NCBI GenBank assembly: GCA_003646045.1
Contig: QNDV01000188.1
Location: 1-5,542, forward strand
Origin: a bacterium
Lineage (GTDB): Bacteria > Krumholzibacteriota > Krumholzibacteria > LZORAL124-64-63
Reading direction: 5' to 3'
DNA length: 5,542 nt
The position numbers and the translations under genes are program-made. Shown here piece after piece: positions 1 to 5,381 of the stretch (position 1 is its first letter; every line of letters starts with the position of its first letter). The notes beneath the pieces are model-generated. The model saw nothing but the letters and a program-made list of their open reading frames with translations, ran no database searches and was not told the origin of the DNA.

Positions 1-1614
1 ATCCTGGGCATCGTGCGCACCGCCGAAACAGGTACCCTGCTCGAGCGTGAGCAGTTGCGCATGACGGGCATCTATATTTCCGAGCCCCTGGTGATGGGTG
101 GCGTGGATTTCTTCGTCTCGTACCTGGATCGCCTGCGAGAAGTAACCGCACAGGATGTCAGCCGTGTGTTGCGCCAGTGGCTGGTGCAGGCTCCCTGCAT
201 GGCGTTGCTGCTGGAGCCGACTGCCGACGCGCCGGCACCCGGCGGCATGCCGGCGGGTATGCCCCCGGGCATGAAGATGCCCCCCGGTATGGCCAAGGCC
301 ATGGCGGCCCAGGGCGGTGGTGCCAAACCGGACGAAAAGCCGGCGGCGGACACAGTCGCTCCCGCGGCTCCGGCCCCCCTGCAGGTCGACCGCTCCGAGT
401 TGGCCAACGGCGCCGTGCTCGTGAGCCAGACCAACGAGGCCAGCCCGCTGATGGCTATTCACCTGGCTGTGCGCGGCCGGGCAGCCATGGACTCGGACCA
501 CGCGGCGGCCGGCGCCCTGGATCTGGTCCATCGCCTGTTGCCGGAGGGCTATGCCGGTTGCGACAAGACCTGCCTGGCCCGTGAGCTGCGCAATCTCGGC
601 GCGGTGATCAAACGTTACGATGATCCGCGCTTCCCCATGGACAACTACTACACCAACGGGCGCTTCAGTTTCATCCGGGTGGAAACCGCGGCTGCCAACG
701 GACCGGCCATGCTGGCGCTGCTGACCCGTGAGATCCAGTACGCGGCCTTCAAGGAAGAGGACTTCAATCGCGTGCGCGACGAGCGGATCAGGGATCTGGA
801 CCAGGGCGACGGTAGCGCACGCAAGACCGCCGACCTTCTGCTCACCGCGGCGCTGTACGGTGACCACCCCCTGGCCCTGCCGCCGGAAGGTTCGGCCGCC
901 AGTCTGGCCGAGTTGGACTTCAACGAATTGCGGGCCGTCTATCGGCGGGCCTTCGCCGCGGAGAATCTCGTGCTGAGCGTGGTGGGTCCCCTGGCACACC
1001 AGGAGTTGAAGGATATCATCGAGCAGCAGCTGCCCGGTCGGGGACATCCGGCGCCGGGTCTGCCGCCCGTACCGGTTACCACCGAGGCGGCCCGCTTGTC
1101 GGACACGGTGGGTGGTCCGGTTACGGCGATCCGCCTGGGTACGATGATGGAGGTCGATCCCGCCGATGTCGCGGCCCTGCGCCTGGCAACGGCCATCCTG
1201 CACGATCGCATCGGCATGGATCTGCGCGAGACCCGGGGCCTGAGCTACAGTACGGGTGCCACGGTGAGCGTGCACGGTGATCGTGCCGAATTCGAAGCCT
1301 GGCTCAATCCCCCGCGGGAAAGGGGCGAGGAAGGGCTGAGCGCCCTGCGGGAGATGGTGACCGGTTTTGACGCCTCCACTATCACCGCCGACGAGATGAA
1401 CCGGATCCGTGCCGCCCGCGAGGGTCGCATGATGATGCGCCGACTCTCGTCCATGGGGCAGGCCTACTATCTGGCCATGGCCGAGTTGGACGGGGATCTG
1501 GGCGAGTACCTGGGCGCCCTGACGGCCTACGGCCAGGTAACCCTGGCCGATCTGGAACGGGTGGCGGGTCTGTACCTGACGGATATGATCCTGGTGGAGG
1601 TAGTGGTCGACTGA
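1..1614 (+). CDS. M16 family (insulinase-like) peptidase, two-unit protein, 5' partial
   Basis: The reading frame is open from the window's first base, so the true start lies upstream; 537 codons are visible. Residues about 1-75 look like the end of one M16 unit, with the 'VTAQDVSRVLRQWL' helix that usually precedes the last strand. A linker rich in Met, Pro, Gly and Ala follows (about 74-127), then a second M16 unit (about 128-537). That second unit carries the family's Arg/Tyr signature 'LRETRGLSY' (R409, Y416). M16 enzymes are zinc endopeptidases that clamp peptides between two homologous halves; the catalytic HxxEH normally sits in the first half, here off the window. At the equivalent place in the second half (174-178) the sequence reads DLVHR, so this half is probably non-catalytic. 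Bacterial two-unit M16 proteins are often periplasmic, but export cannot be judged without the N terminus. It ends flush against the convergent anti-sigma gene. Family assignment is firm; substrate is unknown. Confidence 0.9.
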   Translation: MLGIVRTAETGTLLEREQLRMTGIYISEPLVMGGVDFFVSYLDRLREVTAQDVSRVLRQWLVQAPCMALLLEPTADAPAPGGMPAGMPPGMKMPPGMAKAMAAQGGGAKPDEKPAADTVAPAAPAPLQVDRSELANGAVLVSQTNEASPLMAIHLAVRGRAAMDSDHAAAGALDLVHRLLPEGYAGCDKTCLARELRNLGAVIKRYDDPRFPMDNYYTNGRFSFIRVETAAANGPAMLALLTREIQYAAFKEEDFNRVRDERIRDLDQGDGSARKTADLLLTAALYGDHPLALPPEGSAASLAELDFNELRAVYRRAFAAENLVLSVVGPLAHQELKDIIEQQLPGRGHPAPGLPPVPVTTEAARLSDTVGGPVTAIRLGTMMEVDPADVAALRLATAILHDRIGMDLRETRGLSYSTGATVSVHGDRAEFEAWLNPPRERGEEGLSALREMVTGFDASTITADEMNRIRAAREGRMMMRRLSSMGQAYYLAMAELDGDLGEYLGALTAYGQVTLADLERVAGLYLTDMILVEVVVD

Positions 1615-1866
1615 TCAGTGATCGGTGTGCTGCGTGCGGTCGATGATCTTCCGCTCGATCTCATCGAGTCGCTCCGGCAGACACGTCTCGCGGTCGGCGA
1701 CCTCCCTGGCCCCGTCGCCCAGACCGCGGATCTGGGCGGCGTAACCGGAGCAGTGCCGGCACATCATGAGGTGCAGGCGCAACTCCAGGCGTTTGAATAA
1801 TCCCAGGTCGACCACGTCGTCCGAGGCAACCAGTCGCGACACTTCCCGGCACTTCAACATCATCAT
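1615..1866 (-). CDS. Small zinc-finger (ZAS/zf-HC2-like) putative anti-sigma factor
   Basis: An 83-residue protein starting with three Met codons. It shows C6, then H32-x3-C36-x2-C39 ('HLMMCRHC'), the zinc ligand pattern of ZAS-type anti-sigma factors, with the usual 'LKCREVSRLV' N terminus. An extra Cys (C62) and His (H38) lie nearby. No hydrophobic stretch is long enough to span a membrane, so it should be cytoplasmic, unlike many anti-ECF factors. Its first ATG overlaps the sigma stop codon as ATGA, implying translational coupling and a roughly fixed ratio of the two proteins. I chose 1866 because a GGGA stretch lies just upstream and the overlap is typical; ATGs at 1863 and 1860 are equally in frame. 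The frame stays open further upstream, but that part runs inside the sigma gene and is out-of-frame shadow. Inferred role: binds and silences the adjacent ECF sigma until zinc or thiol chemistry changes. Anti-sigma activity rests on motif and context only. Confidence 0.82.
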   Translation of the reverse strand: MMMLKCREVSRLVASDDVVDLGLFKRLELRLHLMMCRHCSGYAAQIRGLGDGAREVADRETCLPERLDEIERKIIDRTQHTDH

Positions 1867-2462
1867 TCCCGTCCTGTCACGCTGCGTCGCTCGAGACATT
1901 CTCGCAGCTTGTTGCGTCCCCGGTAGAGCAGAACGCCCAGATTGCTGCGACCGATGTCGAGCGCCGAGCAGATCTCTCCGCTGTCCATTCCCTCCACCTC
2001 GCGCATCACGAAGGCCAGGCGCTGGTCCGTGGTCACGCCGTCCAGGCAATCCTGGAGGTGGCGCCGTACCTGTGCGAGGTAGAGATCAGTATCGGCAGAC
2101 TCGGGGGGGGTCGCCCAGAACCCGTCGGTGCGGAAGCGGGATTCCATGAGTTCGTCGATATCATCCTGTCGCTCGCTGCGGGCCGAACTGCGTCTTTGCT
2201 CGAGGATCTTGCGGTAGAGGATGCCGAAGATCCAGGTCCGGACGTGACTGCGTCCGGCGAAGCCGTCGATCTTCTCGAAGCAGGTGATGAAGGTTTCCTG
2301 GGCCGTGTCCTCAGCGTCCTGGGTCGGCAGACCGGCGCCCCGGGCGGTACGGATCAACTGGGGCAGATAGGCCTGGACCAGTTGGTGCAACGCGTCCTCG
2401 TCCCGGGCGCGCAGGCGGTCCAGGAAGACGGGTTCGGCAAAGATGTCGTGGCTGCTGTCCAT
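1863..2462 (-). CDS. ECF-type (sigma-70 family, group 4) RNA polymerase sigma factor
   Basis: A 199-residue protein, normal for ECF sigma factors, with only regions 2 and 4. Region 2 spans about residues 14-90: the core-binding helix 'DAEDTAQETF' (49-58) and the DNA-melting/-10 segment 'RSHVRTWIFGI' (71-81). A variable acidic linker follows (about 95-128). Region 4 spans about 132-192, with a helix-turn-helix 'GMDSGEICSALDIGRSNLG' (158-176) and the terminal 'LLYRGRNKLRECLE' helix. It should direct RNA polymerase to a small set of stress promoters. I start it at the ATG at 2462 because GGGGAG sits 4 nt upstream. A TTG at 2474 would add four residues but would place the ribosome site inside the coding region. 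It is the first gene of a two-gene operon with the anti-sigma factor and is divergent from the membrane protein gene. The ECF subgroup cannot be assigned by eye, and I see no clear self-type promoter upstream. Confidence 0.92.
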   Translation of the reverse strand: MDSSHDIFAEPVFLDRLRARDEDALHQLVQAYLPQLIRTARGAGLPTQDAEDTAQETFITCFEKIDGFAGRSHVRTWIFGILYRKILEQRRSSARSERQDDIDELMESRFRTDGFWATPPESADTDLYLAQVRRHLQDCLDGVTTDQRLAFVMREVEGMDSGEICSALDIGRSNLGVLLYRGRNKLRECLERRSVTGRE

Positions 2463-2572
2463 GATTCTCCCCAAAAGACTGTAACAGATTCCCTTCCCGC
2501 GTCACTCACCGATGTGAATAACAAATCGACCCCCCGACGGGTCAGCGTCTCCAGCGAATAGGAACTAGAGTC
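2463..2572. promoter_or_regulatory. Divergent intergenic region between the sigma and membrane protein genes
   Basis: These 110 bases separate two gene starts pointing away from each other, so both promoters should lie here or just inside the genes. It is less GC-rich in the middle (about 2511-2527). It holds an inverted repeat GACCC-N6-GGGTC (2528-2543) and a small dyad TCAC-N4-GTGA (2506-2517), either of which might be an operator but both short enough to occur by chance. AGGA at 2560-2563, 9 nt before the membrane protein ATG, is its likely ribosome site. I could not find a convincing -35/-10 pair for either direction, nor an ECF-type pair of normal spacing. Confidence 0.5.
2467..2472 (-). 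promoter_or_regulatory. Ribosome binding site deciding the sigma factor start
   Basis: On the minus strand the sequence GGGGAG lies 4 nt before the ATG at 2462. It is the best purine-rich match near the 5' end of the frame. This favours the ATG over the upstream in-frame TTG at 2474, which would lie 5' of this site and leave it unused. Confidence 0.6.
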
Positions 2573-3067
2573 ATGAACAGCACCAACAGTTTCGTCCAGC
2601 GGGTCATCAGGGGCAGCATCGCCGGTCTCATGGGCGGCCTCGTATTCGGGATCATGATGGCCATGATGGGTATGTTGCCCATGATCGGCAAGATGGTAGG
2701 AGTTCCCAACGCCGTGGCCGGCTTCCTGGTCCATCTGGCTATCAGCGCCTCCATCGGCGCCAGCTTCGGCTTGTTGTTCGGCGGCCTGGCCCAGGGTCGG
2801 GGTACCAGCTTGATTTCCGGAATGCTCTACGGATCGGGGTGGTGGCTGCTGGGCCCCCTGACGCTGATGCCCCTCATGATGGGCATGGGCCTGGGCGTGA
2901 ACTGGAACGTGACGGCAGCCCAGGCCATGCTGCCCAGCCTCATGGGACACGCCATCTTCGGTCTGGTGATGGGCTTTGCCTGGAGCCGGGGTGACAACTG
3001 CCTGCCGCTGAAGATGTTGCGCAAGTCCGGCACCGGTGGCGAGCCCACGCCGCGACGCGCAGCCTGA
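2573..3067 (+). CDS. Met-rich four-helix integral membrane protein of unknown function
   Basis: A 164-residue protein I cannot name. Four hydrophobic segments are visible: about 14-36, 47-72, 80-106 and 115-137. The tail (138-164) is polar and basic. Glycine is frequent in all helices, and Met makes up 18 of 164 residues, clustered at 28-41 and 99-105. The two halves resemble each other: 18-43 and 83-108 align without gaps with shared Gly and Met positions. Each second helix carries one His (H54, H126) followed by Gly-rich hydrophobic sequence. This suggests duplication of a two-helix hairpin. The positive-inside rule is compatible with a cytoplasmic C terminus. It has no cleavable signal peptide. 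A ribosome site AGGA lies 9 nt before the ATG. It is divergent from the sigma operon and followed by a terminator, so it is probably transcribed alone. A small transporter, channel-like or membrane-stress protein is possible; Met and His side chains would suit soft-metal contact, but this is speculation. Confidence 0.8.
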   Translation: MNSTNSFVQRVIRGSIAGLMGGLVFGIMMAMMGMLPMIGKMVGVPNAVAGFLVHLAISASIGASFGLLFGGLAQGRGTSLISGMLYGSGWWLLGPLTLMPLMMGMGLGVNWNVTAAQAMLPSLMGHAIFGLVMGFAWSRGDNCLPLKMLRKSGTGGEPTPRRAA

Positions 3068-3086
3068 TACGATCTACCGTCCGGCC

Positions 3087-3134
3087 GCGGGGGTGTCCGG
3101 TCCGCCAACAGGGGCGGCGGCACGGACCCCCCGC
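3087..3134 (+). other. Long GC-rich imperfect hairpin after the membrane protein gene
   Basis: GCGGGGG (3087-3093) pairs perfectly with CCCCCGC (3128-3134). Inside it, after one unpaired T, GTCC (3095-3098) pairs with GGAC (3124-3127), and CCGCC (3102-3106) pairs with GGCGG (3116-3120), leaving a 9-base loop. It has no T-run behind it, so it is not a classical terminator by itself. It begins 20 bases after the membrane protein stop and could protect the mRNA 3' end or assist the terminator downstream. Confidence 0.55.
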
Positions 3135-3141
3135 ACCGGGC

Positions 3142-3171
3142 TTGCGATAACGAGGGCCCGGGGGCTATGCT
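3142..3171 (+). promoter_or_regulatory. Possible sigma-70-like promoter for the M1-like peptidase gene
   Basis: TTGCGA (3142-3147) and TATGCT (3166-3171) are each four of six matches to the -35 and -10 consensus, separated by 18 bases. The -10 element would lie in the loop of the terminator hairpin, giving a start near 3178 and a leader of about 35 bases with a good ribosome site. The match is modest in a short search space, so treat it as a candidate only. Confidence 0.3.
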
Positions 3172-3184
3172 TCCCCGGGTTTTT
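3157..3184 (+). terminator. Rho-independent terminator
   Basis: CCCGGGG (3157-3163) pairs perfectly with CCCCGGG (3173-3179) across a 9-base loop, followed at once by five T (3180-3184). It lies 89 bases after the membrane protein stop and 29 bases before the M1-like start. It most likely ends the membrane protein transcript. Acting instead as an attenuator of the peptidase gene is possible, but no leader peptide or alternative fold is evident. Confidence 0.75.
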
Positions 3185-3213
3185 CGTATGTCGTTCCATT
3201 CAGGGAGATATCC

Positions 3214-5238
3214 ATGTTCGTGCGGTTGCTGTCCCTTGTGGCGGTTCTTCTGGTCACCCTGCCCCTGTCGGCCCAGGCCTCCGGGCCCGTATTGCATCAC
3301 GACGCGGTGGTCGTCGCGTCGCAATCCTCGCATACGGTGGAAATCACCGACAACGTGACCCTGCCGGCCGGCGTGACCACCCTGAACGTGGGGGAGGGAT
3401 TCACCATCCATGCCCCCGAGGCGCCTGTCACGCTGGACGAGGACGGCTACCAGGTAGTGGACCTGGCGGCTGCCGGCTTCGGCCCGGGGGACGTGGTGAC
3501 GTTCAAGCTCGAAGGTACCTTCCACCAACCCACGGACGAAGTCAGTTTCTCGCGGGAAAACGTGGGCGGTGAAATAACCGCCACCATCGGCGAAGAGGGT
3601 ATCTACCTGTCATCGTCCGCCGGTTGGCTGCCATGGCACGAGTCGTTCATGGCTACCCATCGCCTGGAGGTCCACGTCGGCGAAGGCTTCGTTTCGGTGA
3701 CCCAGGGTCGGCCCGAGCCCGGCCCCGAACCGGAGATCACCACCTGGGTGGCCGACAACCCGTCCGACGGCATCAACCTCATCGCCAACCGCTTCGTGGT
3801 CCACGAAGAGGAAGTGCGTCCCGGGGTCACGGCCATGACCTTCATCCTGGATGATGACAAGCGTCTGCGCGATACATACATGGAGCGCACCAAGGCGTAT
3901 ATCGCGATGTATGAGGAAATGATCGGCCCGTACCCCTACGCCAAGTTTGCCACGGTGGAGAACTGGTTCCCCACGGGTTACGGCATGCCGTCCTACACCC
4001 TGCTGGGCGGCCAGGTGCTGCGACTGCCTTTCATTCCCTACACCAGCTTCGGGCACGAGATAGCCCACAACTGGTGGGGCAATTCGGTCTTCGTCGACAT
4101 CAGCGGTGGCAATTGGTGCGAGGGACTGACGGTCTGGTGCGCCGATTACCACTACAAGGAACTCGAGTCGCCCGAGGCGGCGCGCGAGTACCGGCGCAAT
4201 ACCCTGAAGGAATACCACGCCTACGTGCGGGACCCCGAGCAGGACTTCGCCCTGCGGGATTTCGAAAACCGTCACAGTGGCGCCACCCGCGCCGTGGGCT
4301 ATGGCAAGAGCATGATGGTCTTCCATATGCTCGACCGGATGTTGGGCCGCGAGGCTTTCCTGACCGGACTGCGCCGTGTGGCTGCCGATTTCAAGTACGA
4401 GAAGGCCAACTGGGATGACTTCATCGCTGCTTTTGCCACCGCCGGTGACCTGGACCTGGACTGGCTCGGCCCCCAATGGCTGGAGCGCACGGGTGCGCCG
4501 TTCGTAATCCTGGACGGCACGGCCTTCGCGGCGGACAAGGTGAGTTTCCATCTGCAGCAGGGGGCCCCGCCCTACCGCCTGGATCTGCCGGTGACGGTGG
4601 AGACCGCCGCGGGATCCGAGCGCCACCTGGTGACCTTCGACAAGATGCAGCAGAAGTTCGAGATCGAGGTCAAGGGCGCCACCAGGCTGGCGGTGGATCC
4701 GGACTACGACGTTTTCCGTCGACTGCACCCCCAGGAAGTCGAACCCACCCTGAACCAGGTGCTGGCGGAAGAGTCGCCCATGGTCGTGGTCTTCAAGCCC
4801 GGTGAGGTGGATGCTGCCCGGGCCTTCGGCTATGCCTGGACCGACAGCGGCTACTTCGACCTGTTCGAGGATGGACGCCTGCCCGTGGATATGCAGCCCG
4901 GCCAATACGTTTCCGCCCTGGTGATCAATCCGGCCGGTGACGAGGGCAAGGTCTGGCAACGGCCCGAAGTAACGGTGGCCGGCAAGACCATCATCATGGC
5001 AGGCAAGCGCTACAGCCTGGATAAGTACGATCTTGTCTACACCACCGCCAACCCCCACGGGCCCGGGGTGAGCGATCTTGTGGTCCACAGCGCCTCGCCG
5101 GACCGGTTGGCGGGTCTGGCCCGACGCCTGGGCCATTATGGCAAGTACAGTTGGTTGCTGTTGCCCACCGGCCAGGGACGGGTACTGCGGGGCAACTGGC
5201 AGCCGGAAGGATCGCCGCTGGTGGCCAAGGCTCCCTGA
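3214..5238 (+). CDS. Exported M1-like (gluzincin) zinc metallopeptidase
   Basis: A 674-residue protein starting at an ATG with AGGGAG six bases upstream. The N terminus is a Sec signal peptide: Arg4, a hydrophobic core, then 'LSAQA|SG' with probable cleavage after A22. Residues about 23-200 should form the N-terminal beta domain. The catalytic domain (about 205-430) carries the zinc site H281-E-I-A-H285, a third ligand E303 in 'NWCEG', and the likely catalytic Tyr Y363 in 'VGYGKSMMVFHML'. The usual GAMEN substrate motif is replaced by 'ATVEN' (246-250) followed by 'WFPTGYGMPSYTLLG'. HExxH to Glu spacing is 17 residues, one fewer than the 18 of classical M1 enzymes. The C-terminal third (about 440-674) holds a beta region ending near 'FRRLHPQEVEPTLNQ', then a further domain with 'HYGKYS' (641-646) that I cannot name. 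Inferred role: periplasmic or envelope hydrolysis of peptides, perhaps aminopeptidase. It is probably monocistronic. Fold is confident; substrate and exopeptidase activity are not. Confidence 0.88.
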   Translation: MFVRLLSLVAVLLVTLPLSAQASGPVLHHDAVVVASQSSHTVEITDNVTLPAGVTTLNVGEGFTIHAPEAPVTLDEDGYQVVDLAAAGFGPGDVVTFKLEGTFHQPTDEVSFSRENVGGEITATIGEEGIYLSSSAGWLPWHESFMATHRLEVHVGEGFVSVTQGRPEPGPEPEITTWVADNPSDGINLIANRFVVHEEEVRPGVTAMTFILDDDKRLRDTYMERTKAYIAMYEEMIGPYPYAKFATVENWFPTGYGMPSYTLLGGQVLRLPFIPYTSFGHEIAHNWWGNSVFVDISGGNWCEGLTVWCADYHYKELESPEAAREYRRNTLKEYHAYVRDPEQDFALRDFENRHSGATRAVGYGKSMMVFHMLDRMLGREAFLTGLRRVAADFKYEKANWDDFIAAFATAGDLDLDWLGPQWLERTGAPFVILDGTAFAADKVSFHLQQGAPPYRLDLPVTVETAAGSERHLVTFDKMQQKFEIEVKGATRLAVDPDYDVFRRLHPQEVEPTLNQVLAEESPMVVVFKPGEVDAARAFGYAWTDSGYFDLFEDGRLPVDMQPGQYVSALVINPAGDEGKVWQRPEVTVAGKTIIMAGKRYSLDKYDLVYTTANPHGPGVSDLVVHSASPDRLAGLARRLGHYGKYSWLLLPTGQGRVLRGNWQPEGSPLVAKAP

Positions 5239-5289
5239 GTCGGGATTCCCGGCCAAGTGGGCGGGGTATTTCCCTCCCTACACGCGATG

Positions 5290-5298
5290 TGGTACAAT
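5290..5298 (+). promoter_or_regulatory. Extended -10 promoter for the lipoprotein gene
   Basis: The sequence TGGTACAAT combines a TG dinucleotide one base upstream with TACAAT, five of six matches to the -10 consensus. No good -35 hexamer is found 17-18 bases upstream (TTCCCT region at 5270), which extended -10 promoters can tolerate. Transcription would begin near 5305, giving a leader of about 75 bases before the ATG at 5382. Confidence 0.5.
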
Positions 5299-5308
5299 AA
5301 CAGGCCAT

Positions 5309-5340
5309 CCGCCGCAGCCCCCACACCGGGTAAGCGGCGG
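5309..5340 (+). other. Leader hairpin upstream of the lipoprotein gene
   Basis: CCGCCGC (5309-5315) and GCGGCGG (5334-5340) form a perfect 7-bp stem with an 18-base loop, which can close further through CCC and GGG inside. It starts just after the predicted transcription start. No T-run follows, so it is not a terminator. It may stabilise or regulate the leader; I do not recognise a known riboswitch. Confidence 0.45.
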
Positions 5341-5381
5341 TGGATTCAACCGAGACCGAACACGAAATCCCTGGTGATCCC

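Noticed and set aside
1867..2049. N-terminal extension of the anti-sigma frame up to 2049
   Set aside because: It lies in another frame of the sigma gene, is Arg/Gly/Ala-rich shadow sequence, and the ATGA overlap start gives a family-typical length.
2480..2503. TGTAAC ... CGTC as an ECF-type promoter toward the membrane protein gene
   Set aside because: The gap is only 14 bases, shorter than the roughly 16-17 usual for ECF promoters, so the match is probably chance.
2058..2561. Plus-strand open frame of 167 codons across the sigma gene
   Set aside because: It is antisense to clear sigma regions 2 and 4, has no motif and no ribosome site, and is explained by GC bias.
3610..5256. Long open frame (548 codons) on the minus strand, antisense to the M1-like gene
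   Set aside because: The plus-strand frame has signal peptide, zinc motif and catalytic Tyr. The antisense frame is rich in His, Gly, Val and Gln without any recognisable domain, as expected when GC-biased codons are read backwards.
5259..5278. GGGCGGGG-TATTT-CCCTCCC as a terminator of the M1-like gene
   Set aside because: The stem has a mismatch and is short, and no T-run follows. At most it is a weak hairpin; termination may rely on Rho.
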